DNA from: Parashewanella hymeniacidonis
Lineage (GTDB): Bacteria; Pseudomonadota; Gammaproteobacteria; Enterobacterales; Shewanellaceae
Direction: 5' to 3'
NCBI RefSeq assembly: GCF_016900895.1
Contig: NZ_JAFEUN010000009.1
Coordinates: 1-64,000 of the forward strand
Length of the DNA: 64,000 nt
Positions 19,143-28,359 of this stretch are shown piece after piece; position 1 is the first letter of the stretch, and the number at the start of each line of letters is the position of its first letter. The notes beneath the pieces are model-generated. The model searched no databases. It was not told the origin of the DNA and was given only the letters and a program-made list of their open reading frames with translations. Position numbers and translations under genes: made by a program.

Positions 19143-20459
19143 ATGAGCCTTGCTAATCACTATTCAAATCATATTCAAGTTCTGAATCAAAGAATTACCA
19201 CTATTTGCGAACGTGAAAACTTATCAGGGCTTATCATTCATTCTGGCAAGCCACATCGCCAGTTTTTAGACGATATGGACTACCCATTCAAGGTAAATCC
19301 ACACTTTAAAGCTTGGTTACCATTAATCGACAACCCAAATTGTTGGGTTGTGGCAAATGGCACTGATAAGCCTGTGCTCATATATTACCGGCCTGTTGAT
19401 TTTTGGCATAAAGTTGAAGACTTACCTCAAACGTTCTGGACAGAGCATTTTGATATCAAGTTTCTAACTCAAGCGGATAAAGTTGCCGAATTATTGCCAA
19501 ACAACGTAGCACATTGGGCATACATCGGTGAGCACCTTGACGTAGCTCAAGTATTGGGGATGGAGCAGCGTAATCCGGACAGTGTATTACAGTATTTACA
19601 TTTTCATCGTTCATTCAAAACCGATTATGAGCTTGCTTGTTTACGAGAAGCGAATCGCATTGCGGTGATCGGTCATTGTGCGGCGAGAGATACTTTTTTA
19701 GCAAAAGGCAGCGAAATTGATATTCAACGGGCTTATTTAAAGGCTGTTGGCCAAAATGAAAATCAAATTCCATATAACACGATTATTGCGCTCAATGAGA
19801 ATGCTGCCATATTGCATTACATGGTTTTAGACTCTGAAAAACCAGACCAATACCGCTCATTCTTGATCGATGCGGGTGCGAGTTGTGGGGGCTATGCTTC
19901 AGATATTACCCGTACTTATAGTGCAGAGCAGAATCGATTCAATGATCTAATTCAAGCGGTGGATAAGCTACAGATCGAGATCATTGCGATGATGAAACCG
20001 GGTGTCAGTTACGTTGATTTACACATAGAAACGCATAATAAGATCGCACAAATCTTAATTGAGTTCGGGTTGGCGACTGGTAGCGTTGAAAGCTTAGTTG
20101 AGCAAGGCATTACAGGTGTGTTCTTCCCGCATGGATTAGGGCATATGCTTGGTTTACAAGTGCATGATGTTGCAGGCTTTAGCCATGATGAAAAAGGCAC
20201 TCATATTGCGTCACCTGCCTCACATCCATTTTTACGCTGCACCCGAACTTTATCTGAGCGCCAAGTACTGACCATTGAACCTGGGTTATACATCATTGAT
20301 TCATTGCTAGATGGCCTTAAGCAAGATAAGAGAAACCAACAAATCAATTGGGATACGGTCGCAGAGTATCGCCCATTTGGTGGTATCCGTATCGAAGATA
20401 ATGTGATCATTACTGCTGATGGCAGTGAAAATATCACGCGTGACTTCGGGTTAAATTAA
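19143..20459 (+). CDS. pepQ: Xaa-Pro dipeptidase
   Basis: PepQ hydrolyses dipeptides with a C-terminal proline in the cytoplasm and can also hydrolyse organophosphates. The 438-residue protein has the creatinase-like N-terminal domain and the pita-bread M24 metallopeptidase domain. Dinuclear-metal ligands are visible in [19 protein letters not shown] (Asp pair), [16 protein letters not shown] (His), LTIEPGLYI (Glu) and [10 protein letters not shown] (Glu). The length is typical of gammaproteobacterial PepQ. It is followed 5 bp later by yigZ, a conserved arrangement. Confidence 0.96.
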   Translation: MSLANHYSNHIQVLNQRITTICERENLSGLIIHSGKPHRQFLDDMDYPFKVNPHFKAWLPLIDNPNCWVVANGTDKPVLIYYRPVDFWHKVEDLPQTFWTEHFDIKFLTQADKVAELLPNNVAHWAYIGEHLDVAQVLGMEQRNPDSVLQYLHFHRSFKTDYELACLREANRIAVIGHCAARDTFLAKGSEIDIQRAYLKAVGQNENQIPYNTIIALNENAAILHYMVLDSEKPDQYRSFLIDAGASCGGYASDITRTYSAEQNRFNDLIQAVDKLQIEIIAMMKPGVSYVDLHIETHNKIAQILIEFGLATGSVESLVEQGITGVFFPHGLGHMLGLQVHDVAGFSHDEKGTHIASPASHPFLRCTRTLSERQVLTIEPGLYIIDSLLDGLKQDKRNQQINWDTVAEYRPFGGIRIEDNVIITADGSENITRDFGLN

Positions 20460-20464
20460 TTGAC

Positions 20465-21082
20465 ATGAATGGCGACAGTTTCGATGTAATTGCTGAGACT
20501 TTTACGATTGAAGAAGAAATAAAAAAGAGCCGTTTTATTACGGTTCTTTTTCCTTGTTCATCAGAAAAAGATTTGAAGTTAGCACTTACAAACTTAAAGG
20601 TGGAGTATCCTGATGCTCGGCATTATTGCTGGGCCTATGTAGCAGCAGAACCAGGAAACTTATTCAAATGTGGCTCAACCGATGATGGTGAGCCATCCGG
20701 CAGTGCAGGACGACCAATGCTATCGGTGTTGCATGGTTCAAGCCTTGGTGAAATTGGTGTGGTGGTTATTCGTTATTTTGGTGGCACTAAGCTAGGTGTC
20801 GGCGGTTTGGTTCGTGCTTATACTGCAGGAATAAAGCGCGCATTACCGCAACTGAGTATCAGAATAAAACAACTGAGAGATAGCACCAGTTTGGTATGTG
20901 ATTATCAGCAACTTCCTGATTTAGAATATTTACTGTCCAAATATGATTGCTTAATTGAAAATAAAACCTTTGCTGCACAAGTCGAACTGTCGATTGCCGT
21001 GCCTATCTCGAAAAAGGCTGAATTGATCCAATCGATTTCAACCTTAACTCAAGGTCAACTTCTACTCCAATTTGTGAAATAA
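20465..21082 (+). CDS. yigZ: YigZ/IMPACT family protein
   Basis: This 205-residue protein belongs to the YigZ/IMPACT family, with an N-terminal UPF0029 domain and a smaller C-terminal ferredoxin-like domain. The family signature GEPSGSAGRPML and VVIRYFGGTKLGVGGLVRAY are both present. The molecular role in bacteria is uncertain; the eukaryotic relative regulates translation by binding GCN1. It directly follows pepQ and is probably co-transcribed. A 257-bp interval to trkH shows nothing except a likely promoter region. Confidence 0.94.
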   Translation: MNGDSFDVIAETFTIEEEIKKSRFITVLFPCSSEKDLKLALTNLKVEYPDARHYCWAYVAAEPGNLFKCGSTDDGEPSGSAGRPMLSVLHGSSLGEIGVVVIRYFGGTKLGVGGLVRAYTAGIKRALPQLSIRIKQLRDSTSLVCDYQQLPDLEYLLSKYDCLIENKTFAAQVELSIAVPISKKAELIQSISTLTQGQLLLQFVK

Positions 21083-21339
21083 TTGATATCAATGCTCAAT
21101 AGAAAGATCATCATTAAGGACTACAAACCTTATAAGTTGTGTCTAAAAGCTTTTATCGTTGCGCAGTGAGATTTTGTATTATGCCCAATAGTCCTTTAAT
21201 CTTATCTCTTGCTTTAAAACTTTTATTTTCCGCTGAATGATAACTCTCTAGCGAGTGTTGATATAATGAACGGCTTTAAGTTTTTGTTACATCAGTAACA
21301 AAATGAAAACCTCACTCAAAGGAATGCAAACCAGCGCTT

Positions 21340-22797
21340 ATGCAATATCGAACAATTATAAGAATAACAGGCCTGTTGATGGGGTTGTTTTCGATGACCA
21401 TGTTGCCGCCAGCTCTTGTTGCTGTGATCTATAAAGACGGTGAAGGTATTGCGTTTATACAAGCATTTATCGTGAGTTTACTTCTTGGTTTCACTCTTTG
21501 GTATCCCAACCGAGACAAAAAAGCAGAATTAAGAACCCGAGAAGGCTTCTTAATCGTGGTGTTATTTTGGACCGTACTGGGCTCTATTGGTGCACTGCCG
21601 TTTATCTTTGCAGATACCCCAAATTTAAGCTGGACTGATAGCTTTTTTGAATCATTTTCAGCACTGACCACGACAGGGGCAACGGTCATAACCGGTCTTG
21701 ACCATTTACCCAAAGCGATTTTATTTTATCGGCATTTATTACAATGGCTTGGTGGTATGGGGATCATTGTGCTTGCGGTCGCCATTCTTCCCGTACTCGG
21801 GATCGGTGGCATGCAGTTATATCGGGCAGAAATTCCAGGTCCGGTAAAAGACAGTAAGATGACCCCCAGAATTGCAGAGACAGCCAAAGTGTTGTGGTTT
21901 ATCTATTTATTCTTAACGCTGTCATGTGCAGGTGCGTTTTGGATGGCGGGTATGACGGTATTTGATGCCATTTGTCATTCTTTTTCTACCATTGCTATTG
22001 GCGGGTTTTCAACTCATGACGCTAGCATGGGCTATTTTGATAATCCTGCGATTAATATGATTACCGTGATATTTTTGCTGATATCAGCAATTAACTTTAG
22101 TCTTCATTTTGCGGCATTTTCTAATCGAGGTTTTAATTTAAAAGTCTATGTCAGAGACGCTGAATTTAAGGTGTTGTTAGCTGTACAGGTTATCCTAACG
22201 GCTATCTGTTTTATCATCCTCTATCACTCAGGGATTTATGGCTCTGCAGAAGACACCTTAGATCATTCTTTATTTCAAGCGGTATCCATTTCTACGACAG
22301 CGGGATTTGCTACTGAAAGCTTCCATAGCTGGCCTTTGTTTTTACCTATGCTGTTGTTGTTTTCGAGCTTTATTGGTGGTTGCGGAGGTTCAACCGCTGG
22401 TGGAATTAAAGTCATTCGAGTGATTTTATTGGTATTACAAGGTTCTCGTGAGATGAAGCGTCTTGTACATCCACGAGCGATTTTTACCATTAAAATGGGT
22501 GATTCAGTATTACCCAATCGGGTCATTGATGCGGTCTGGGGCTTCTTCTCTGCGTATGCGCTGGTATTTTTGATTGCCATGTTATCGTTACTGGCTTTAG
22601 GGTTAGACGATATTACGGCGTTCAGTGCAACTGCAGCGTGTTTGAATAATTTAGGCCCTGCTCTCGGTGAAGCGGCGGCGAATTACGCTACACTCGGTGA
22701 CGGTGCGAAATGGGTGTTGCTGATCACCATGTTATTTGGACGATTAGAAGTATTTACTTTATTAGTACTGTTCACACCAACATTTTGGAAGAATTAG
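21340..22797 (+). CDS. trkH: Trk system potassium uptake protein TrkH
   Basis: TrkH is the membrane-spanning subunit of the low-affinity Trk potassium transporter, driven by the proton gradient and gated by TrkA, which is not in this window. The 485-residue length matches the family. Numerous hydrophobic segments are visible, with selectivity-filter-like loops TTTGATV, STIAIGGFSTHD, STTAGFAT and a final NLGPALGE. The GGCGGSTAGGIKV stretch is also family-typical. It is followed 23 bp later by hemG, an order conserved in gammaproteobacteria. Confidence 0.97.
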   Translation: MQYRTIIRITGLLMGLFSMTMLPPALVAVIYKDGEGIAFIQAFIVSLLLGFTLWYPNRDKKAELRTREGFLIVVLFWTVLGSIGALPFIFADTPNLSWTDSFFESFSALTTTGATVITGLDHLPKAILFYRHLLQWLGGMGIIVLAVAILPVLGIGGMQLYRAEIPGPVKDSKMTPRIAETAKVLWFIYLFLTLSCAGAFWMAGMTVFDAICHSFSTIAIGGFSTHDASMGYFDNPAINMITVIFLLISAINFSLHFAAFSNRGFNLKVYVRDAEFKVLLAVQVILTAICFIILYHSGIYGSAEDTLDHSLFQAVSISTTAGFATESFHSWPLFLPMLLLFSSFIGGCGGSTAGGIKVIRVILLVLQGSREMKRLVHPRAIFTIKMGDSVLPNRVIDAVWGFFSAYALVFLIAMLSLLALGLDDITAFSATAACLNNLGPALGEAAANYATLGDGAKWVLLITMLFGRLEVFTLLVLFTPTFWKN

Positions 22798-22819
22798 AGC
22801 GCTTGTATTAGGAGTCAGC

Positions 22820-23344
22820 ATGCAAAAGATCGTCATTATTTATTCTACCGTTGATGGCCAGACTAAGACTATATGTGAGCGTATGCGCACAGCGATGTCT
22901 GTTGAGGCAGAAGTTAAGTTGGTCGAGCTGGATAACGTTGACAGTAAGCTTCTCGAGCAAGCCGATAAGGTATTGGTTGGTGCAAGCATTCGTTATGGTA
23001 AACATCGCCCAGAACTGTTGGCATTCGCTGAACAATATCAGCCAGTGTTAGATGAAAAACAAAATGGTTTTTTTACGGTTAATGTTGTGGCCAGAAAACC
23101 TGAAAAAAATACTCCAGAAACGAACCCTTACATGAAAAAGTTTCTGTTGTTATCGCCTTGGCAACCTAAAGTGAAAGGTGTGTTTGCCGGGAAGATTAAC
23201 TACCCACAATACGGTTTTTTCGATAAGACCATGATTCGTTTTATTATGTGGTTAACGAAAGGTCCAACGGACACCAGTGGTTGTTTCGAATTTACCGACT
23301 GGGATCACGTTGAACGTTTTGCTCGAGAATTTGCTAATTCTTAG
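22820..23344 (+). CDS. hemG: Menaquinone-dependent protoporphyrinogen IX dehydrogenase
   Basis: HemG oxidises protoporphyrinogen IX to protoporphyrin IX in haem synthesis, passing electrons to the respiratory quinones. The 174-residue protein is a flavodoxin-like FMN enzyme: IIYSTVDGQTKTICERM is the phosphate-binding loop, VGASIRYGKHRPE a second FMN contact, and the long loop VNVVARKPEKNTPETNPYMKK separates HemG from ordinary flavodoxins. The ATG is preceded by AGGAG. Its end overlaps by 11 bp the convergent carboxypeptidase gene. Confidence 0.96.
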   Translation: MQKIVIIYSTVDGQTKTICERMRTAMSVEAEVKLVELDNVDSKLLEQADKVLVGASIRYGKHRPELLAFAEQYQPVLDEKQNGFFTVNVVARKPEKNTPETNPYMKKFLLLSPWQPKVKGVFAGKINYPQYGFFDKTMIRFIMWLTKGPTDTSGCFEFTDWDHVERFAREFANS

Positions 23345-24797
23345 TTTGCTCTTCTGTTGGTCTGTTAAGCTCAAGCTGTGAGCGTAAGGCTGGCTCTTTG
23401 AGTAGTGCATTGGCCTCAAATGTTGCACTCGACTGATTATATTCAATGAGACTTTTCATTAGTGCTACGCCCAAGTTTCTTAGTCTGTCTGGTGTGACAT
23501 AACCTTGTTGGTATCCTGCTTTTTCATAGGTCGTTTCCATGGTAACGGCCATCACTTTGTCACCAAAATTAGCCCACCACCAAGATTCGGGATAGGTATT
23601 CGTCACAAAGCTGCGACCACCTTGATCTGGCGTGGCTTCGATTAACGGCTGACCTTGTTCATTTTTATAGTTATTCCGCACGCCATTGATAAAGCGAATG
23701 GTGTTATTCCATAACTGAGCTTCATTGGTATTGTAACCTAAAGATTCCCGACCAAAATGAGGGAAGAAAAACGCTTGTCTATCTGCATCGCTTTGAGTGG
23801 AATGAAGATTCAATGCCATGATAAAAGGGGAGTCAGATTTGCTTAACTTGAACATCTCACGACTGAGGATTTGGTTCTCGAGTGGAGAATCTTGAGATAA
23901 CACGGCTGAATTAGAGCTACTTCTTACCCAAGCATTTTCTAAATTTTGGCTTAGGCTATTAGTTCGATAATTACCGTCGTAAACCCCATCTGGGTTATGA
24001 ATGGGGACGATATTAAAAATGAAATGAGATAAAGCGTAATCCGCATCTTCAGTATTATCGCTTAATAACCAATTAATCAGGCCTTCCACGACAAATGAAC
24101 TTCCAGTCTCTGCCGGATGGCTTCTTGTTTGTATCCAAATTCGCTTTTTTCCGCTGTTCACATTGGGATCCGTAATGGTGATCATATCAATTGGTAAATG
24201 GTGTACAGAGGATTCACCTAAGGTTTCACGTTTGATATAGCCTTGGTCAAATTTATCCTGATGTTCAGATTTTAGGTTTTGATAGTAATCATTAAAATCT
24301 TGTTGAGTGTAAGGATAAAAGCGGGCTATGTAGACCTGGTTTTTATCATATTTTGCATCAACTGAAATACGTTGCCGCTGTTGACCGTTGCCTATGTCTT
24401 CGGTTGACGACGTTACTTGGTTTTCATCAAATCGCTGCCACTGTTTTTTATCGTAGGAATAGACTGGTGTATATGAGTTCGTCCATCCCGGCGTTTCAGC
24501 TGAAAAAATATCATCGATGGTCAGTGAGAAACGTCGATGTTGTTTGACGTTATTCAGTTTTACGTACCACCAATTCCTCCATAGTGGAAATGAGTCCAGA
24601 GTGACGTTGTGATTGTCATTATCAAGCTGAATATTGGCTTGTTTACTGGAGGTTTTGGCCACTTCCGGTTTACCAAGATTTCCTGAAGCAAAGTTATCTG
24701 ACATGGTCGTGTTTTTATCAGTATGACAAGCTGACATCAAAAGGCAACTGAGTAAGCTCAGTGTCAATGGGCGTAATAGGGGCATAGCACTGTTCAT
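23334..24797 (-). CDS. M14 family zinc carboxypeptidase-like lipoprotein
   Basis: The protein (487 residues from the chosen ATG) starts with a lipoprotein signal, LTLSLLSCLLMSAC, giving a lipidated Cys at residue 24; two upstream starts would add a less typical leader. It has an N-terminal beta-sandwich-like region followed by an M14 peptidase domain. Zinc ligands are seen in RSHPAETGSS (His and Glu) and NLHSTQSD (His), the NPDGV substrate loop is present, and MAVTMETTYEKAG supplies the catalytic Glu. The combination of a preceding domain and HPAE/HPGE motif resembles cytosolic carboxypeptidase-type M14 enzymes more than digestive ones. It should act at the cell envelope. Substrate unknown. 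It is encoded opposite to, and upstream of, the sctRSTU operon. Confidence 0.88.
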   Translation of the reverse strand: MNSAMPLLRPLTLSLLSCLLMSACHTDKNTTMSDNFASGNLGKPEVAKTSSKQANIQLDNDNHNVTLDSFPLWRNWWYVKLNNVKQHRRFSLTIDDIFSAETPGWTNSYTPVYSYDKKQWQRFDENQVTSSTEDIGNGQQRQRISVDAKYDKNQVYIARFYPYTQQDFNDYYQNLKSEHQDKFDQGYIKRETLGESSVHHLPIDMITITDPNVNSGKKRIWIQTRSHPAETGSSFVVEGLINWLLSDNTEDADYALSHFIFNIVPIHNPDGVYDGNYRTNSLSQNLENAWVRSSSNSAVLSQDSPLENQILSREMFKLSKSDSPFIMALNLHSTQSDADRQAFFFPHFGRESLGYNTNEAQLWNNTIRFINGVRNNYKNEQGQPLIEATPDQGGRSFVTNTYPESWWWANFGDKVMAVTMETTYEKAGYQQGYVTPDRLRNLGVALMKSLIEYNQSSATFEANALLKEPALRSQLELNRPTEEQTKN

Positions 24798-25063
24798 GGT
24801 TATTTTTATCAAACACACCATAAATTGAAAGCTCAAAGTGTCGAGTAATAATCACTGTGATGTCAGGTAAGATTCAGCCGAAACATGATAATTCATTCAA
24901 TGGCTGAATATCTGATCTCGGTCTATTCTTGATAAGAGGTTTAGAATAATGCGTTGCTGCGAAGTTTACCCCTGTGATTTCAAGGAGTTCAGGTGATCAC
25001 CTGATTGAGACATATGAAAGCTTAGCGCTACCCTGAAGATTGATAACAAAACAGGAAGTTCCA

Positions 25064-25714
25064 ATGAACTTACTTGACCATCCCGTTCATTTGATTATTG
25101 TGTTATTTGCACTCTCATTATTGCCATTGTTTGCAATAATGGGCACATCGTTTTTAAAAATATCAATTGTGCTGTCAATGCTTCGTACGGCGCTTGGGGT
25201 GCAACAAATCCCCCCCAATATGGCTATTTACGGGCTTTCGATGATATTGTCGATGTTTATCATGGCGCCGATAGGTCAAGAGATCTATAGCAGTGTTCAG
25301 AAGAATCCCATCTCACTCGATTCACCGACGATTTTACAACAACTCGATAAGCAAGCTGGGGATCCGTACCGCGTGTTTTTAAAGAAGCACAGCCATATTA
25401 CTCAGCTGAATTATTTCGCAAAAATTGGTCATAAATTATGGCCAGATCAATATCATGAAAACCTCAATGAGGACTCTCTGATTGTACTCATACCAGCCTT
25501 TACCATGAGTCAACTTATTGAGGCATTTAAAATTGGATTACTTTTGTATTTGCCGTTTGTAGCCATTGATATCATTGTGTCTAACATCCTTTTGGCAATG
25601 GGGATGATGATGGTGTCACCAATGACGATTGCTCTGCCGTTTAAGATTTTGATCTTTATTATGATGGGCGGCTGGCAAAAACTCATTGCTCAATTAATGT
25701 TGTCGTACACATGA
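25064..25714 (+). CDS. sctR: Type III secretion export-gate protein SctR
   Basis: SctR forms, with SctS and SctT, the helical export gate in the inner membrane of injectisomes. The 216-residue protein has the family block TSFLKISIVLSMLRTALG followed by QQIPPNMAIYGLSMILSMF, closer to YscR-type than to flagellar FliP, and a C-terminal pair of hydrophobic segments with AFTMSQLIEAFKIGLLLYLPF. The flagellar-type cleaved leader is missing. I chose ATG at 25064 because AGGAAG lies 5 bp upstream; a TTG 24 bp earlier is in frame. It overlaps sctS by 4 bp, showing translational coupling. Confidence 0.95.
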   Translation: MNLLDHPVHLIIVLFALSLLPLFAIMGTSFLKISIVLSMLRTALGVQQIPPNMAIYGLSMILSMFIMAPIGQEIYSSVQKNPISLDSPTILQQLDKQAGDPYRVFLKKHSHITQLNYFAKIGHKLWPDQYHENLNEDSLIVLIPAFTMSQLIEAFKIGLLLYLPFVAIDIIVSNILLAMGMMMVSPMTIALPFKILIFIMMGGWQKLIAQLMLSYT

Positions 25715-25980
25715 ACCAAAGTGACTTAATACATCTTACGTCCGAGCTATTGTGGATCACGCTATTATTGTCGATGCCAACCGTATTAGTGGCGTCCATA
25801 CTCGGCATTTTAGTAAGTTTGGTCCAAGCGTTAACTCAGATTCAAGACCAAACCTTACAGTTCCTCATAAAGTTAGTGGGAGTAAGTGTTGTTATGGCCA
25901 TGACCTATGATTGGATGGGGATTGCTATGCTCAATTATGCTAATGAAACCTTCAATTTAATAAGCCGAGTTGGAGGCTAA
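25711..25980 (+). CDS. sctS: Type III secretion export-gate protein SctS
   Basis: SctS is a small two-helix membrane protein of the export gate, present in four copies in the SctR5S4T1 complex. The 89-residue length is normal. Two hydrophobic hairpin segments flank the conserved ALTQIQDQTLQFLIKL block. It starts within the stop codon of sctR (ATGA) and is followed 2 bp later by sctT, so the four genes form one tight operon. Confidence 0.95.
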   Translation: MNQSDLIHLTSELLWITLLLSMPTVLVASILGILVSLVQALTQIQDQTLQFLIKLVGVSVVMAMTYDWMGIAMLNYANETFNLISRVGG

Positions 25981-25982
25981 AT

Positions 25983-26789
25983 TTGGACACGGTTTTATAT
26001 AAGGCGCTTGTTGAATATATGCCGGTTTTATCGCTCGCCATGATGCGTCCATTAGGGCTGATGTTGCTATTGCCGATATTTAAAAGCGGTTCACTCAACG
26101 TGTCTTTAGTTCGCAATGGTTTCATTATCTTATTTGCAATCCCTACTGTTCCAAGCTTAATGCATATGGAGTCTTATTTACTTGAAGCTTCATATTTAGA
26201 GCTTACAGCACTTTATATACGCGAGTTTGTAATAGGTCTAACGCTTGGCTTTTGTGCGGCAGTCCCCTTTTGGGCGATTGATATGTCAGGGTTCTTGATT
26301 GATACAATGCGTGGCTCATCACTTTCAAGCGTATTGAATCCACTTTTCGGTTTTGAATCTTCGGTTTATGGAGTGCTATTTGCGCAAGTATTGAGTGTAC
26401 TATTTTTAGCCACAGGAGGAATGAATTTTTTATTAACGGCAATGTATGAATCTTACGTATCTTTGCCGCCAGGAGCGGGGCTTGATCTTGTTAATAATAA
26501 GCTGTTAATTGACTTTATCAACCAAGAGTGGCGACTGATGAACGCACTCTTTATGGGCTTCGCTATGCCTGGCATGGTGATCATGCTGCTGACAGATACG
26601 GCTTTTGGTTTGGTAAACCGTTCAGCGCAACAACTTAATGTGTTCTTTCTTTCAATGCCTGTAAAAAGTGTACTCGTCATTTTGGTTATGATTTACAGCA
26701 TAAACTTTGCATTTCATGATTATCTCGAGAGGACCAGTAATGCCGAAAGTCATTTCAAAGTACTTTTCCACTTAATGGGAGGGAAATAA
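25983..26789 (+). CDS. sctT: Type III secretion export-gate protein SctT
   Basis: SctT is the single-copy gate component that caps the SctRS helix and contacts SctU. The 268-residue membrane protein has the expected length, with MRPLGLMLLLPIF near the N terminus and REFVIGLTLGFCAAVPFWAIDMSGFLID, the conserved SctT/FliR core, near residue 90. The start is TTG at 25983, supported by GGAGG 8 bp upstream; this relatively weak start could limit SctT dosage. It is followed 11 bp later by sctU. Confidence 0.94.
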   Translation: MDTVLYKALVEYMPVLSLAMMRPLGLMLLLPIFKSGSLNVSLVRNGFIILFAIPTVPSLMHMESYLLEASYLELTALYIREFVIGLTLGFCAAVPFWAIDMSGFLIDTMRGSSLSSVLNPLFGFESSVYGVLFAQVLSVLFLATGGMNFLLTAMYESYVSLPPGAGLDLVNNKLLIDFINQEWRLMNALFMGFAMPGMVIMLLTDTAFGLVNRSAQQLNVFFLSMPVKSVLVILVMIYSINFAFHDYLERTSNAESHFKVLFHLMGGK

Positions 26790-26800
26790 GGTGAAGTGCG

Positions 26801-28003
26801 ATGGCTGAAGGTGGCGGAGAAAAGACAGAAAAACCCACGGAGAAAAAACTCCGTGAAGCCAGAAATAAAGGACAAGTTGTTAGAAGTGATGAAATTGTCA
26901 CCGGCTTAGAAATGGCTGCCATCCTTGCTTTTTTTCTGGCTCAAGGCCATGATTTCATGCAATCCAATATTGAGCTGATAGATTTAACCATTCGAGTCTC
27001 AAGTCTAGATTGGCGCAATGCCTCTCAGATCATTCACGAAGCATTCATTGATTTGTTTTTGAAGTACATTGGTGGCTTAGGCTTATTGCTGATTTTTGTC
27101 ATTGTTATAGGAAATGTGTTGCAAACGGGTCCGATGTGGGCGACAGAAGCTGTGCAGCCAAAGTTCGACAAGCTCAATGTGGTTAACAATCTGAAACAAC
27201 TGTTTTCAATGAAGAGTGTGTTTGAGCTAGCTAAAAACATTCTTAAAGTGTTTGTGCTTAGTCTGGTGTTTTATTACATTCTCGCCAAGTATGCTAATTC
27301 ATTTCAGTACTTACCCATTTGTGATGAACAATGTGGCTTGAAAGTGATGATGACGCTGATTCTGTGGTTATGGGGGTGTTTTGTCGGTTGTTATCTTGTG
27401 TTCGGTGCGATTGATTATGCGTATCAGCGTCACTCAACGATGGAAGAGTTGAAGATGACAAAACAAGAAACTAAACAAGAGGCCAAGGACACCGAAGGTA
27501 ACCCTGAAATCAAACAAAAGCGTCGTGAAACCGCACGCGAAGTTGCTTCAGGTAGTTTGGCGAGTAATGTAAAAAAATCGAGTGCAGTGGTTCGAAACCC
27601 CAACCATATTGCCGTTTGTTTATTTTATGATGCTCAAGACTCACCGATCCCTAAAGTATTAGAAAAAGCCAAAGATCATATGGCGTTACACATTGTGTCG
27701 ATTGCAGAAAAAAATCAAATTCCAGTTGTCGAAAATGTCCCTTTGGCTCGAACTTTATATGCTGAAGTGGACAGTGGAGATTTTATTCCTGAAGAGCTAT
27801 TTGAACCCGTCGCTGAATTGTTACGTTTTGTTATGGAGTTGGATTACGACGAAGATGAATTAGAAGATGAGGACGACGAAGATGAAGATGAACAAGATGG
27901 CGAAGATTCGGACGAGGATGTTATAGAAGGGGAATTTGAAGAAAAAAAAGAACTGGAAGATCCTGATAATGATGAAGATCTTCCCGATGATGTTACTGAG
28001 TAG
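26801..28003 (+). CDS. sctU: Type III secretion substrate-specificity switch protein SctU, with acidic tail
   Basis: SctU is a membrane protein whose cytoplasmic domain controls the switch from early to late export substrates. The 400-residue protein starts with [20 protein letters not shown], a family hallmark, has four hydrophobic segments up to about residue 205, and then the cytoplasmic domain. The autocleavage motif is NPNH (266-269) in place of the near-universal NPTH; the cleaved Asn-Pro pair is kept. After the normal end (about residue 347) a 53-residue tail follows in which about two-thirds of residues are Asp or Glu, which is not typical. The 3' end overlaps glpE by 11 bp on the opposite strand. 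No other secretion genes follow. Confidence 0.95.
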   Translation: MAEGGGEKTEKPTEKKLREARNKGQVVRSDEIVTGLEMAAILAFFLAQGHDFMQSNIELIDLTIRVSSLDWRNASQIIHEAFIDLFLKYIGGLGLLLIFVIVIGNVLQTGPMWATEAVQPKFDKLNVVNNLKQLFSMKSVFELAKNILKVFVLSLVFYYILAKYANSFQYLPICDEQCGLKVMMTLILWLWGCFVGCYLVFGAIDYAYQRHSTMEELKMTKQETKQEAKDTEGNPEIKQKRRETAREVASGSLASNVKKSSAVVRNPNHIAVCLFYDAQDSPIPKVLEKAKDHMALHIVSIAEKNQIPVVENVPLARTLYAEVDSGDFIPEELFEPVAELLRFVMELDYDEDELEDEDDEDEDEQDGEDSDEDVIEGEFEEKKELEDPDNDEDLPDDVTE

Positions 28004-28301
28004 AGCTCTGCGACCACGCTTCAAACCCACCGTCTAAGCTGTAAACGTCTTCAAAGCCTTGGCTTATTAAATACTCTGCCGCTGAAACAGAGCTGATCCC
28101 ATGATAACAAACCACAACCGTTGTTGCATCTAGATCAGCTTCACGCATAAAGTCAGCAATATTTTCATTGGTAAGGTGTTGAGAAGCTTCAATATGGTTG
28201 GCTGCGTAGCTTTGTGGATCGCGAATATCGACCACCTGAACCTTATCCTTGCCCGTAAGCGCTTTCAGTTGTTCGACATTGATATGTTTTACTTGTGACA
28301 T
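27993..28301 (-). CDS. glpE: Thiosulfate sulfurtransferase GlpE (single-domain rhodanese)
   Basis: GlpE transfers sulfane sulfur from thiosulfate to cyanide or thiol acceptors, probably thioredoxin. The 102-residue protein is one rhodanese domain with [15 protein letters not shown] near the N terminus and the active-site loop CYHGISS, whose cysteine is persulfidated. [10 protein letters not shown] near the end matches GlpE specifically. It lies 59 bp downstream of tdh on the same strand but separated by an inverted repeat (TAGAAATG/CATTTCTA, 28320-28346), so it may have its own promoter. Confidence 0.93.
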   Translation of the reverse strand: MSQVKHINVEQLKALTGKDKVQVVDIRDPQSYAANHIEASQHLTNENIADFMREADLDATTVVVCYHGISSVSAAEYLISQGFEDVYSLDGGFEAWSQSSTQ

Positions 28302-28359
28302 CTGTTATTCCTTTAATGAGTAGAAATGACCTTACAGGCCATTTCTACACTAGTAGAGG

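Noticed and set aside
24220-24240. Another parS-like sequence (GGTTTCACGTTTGA)
   Set aside because: Only the left half matches the consensus and the palindrome is broken; it lies inside the M14 gene and is probably chance.
25064-28003. Flagellar fliP-fliQ-fliR-flhB identity for the four export genes
   Set aside because: SctR lacks the cleaved leader and long N terminus of FliP and has the QQIPPNMA block of injectisome SctR; no flagellar genes are adjacent. The non-flagellar assignment fits better.
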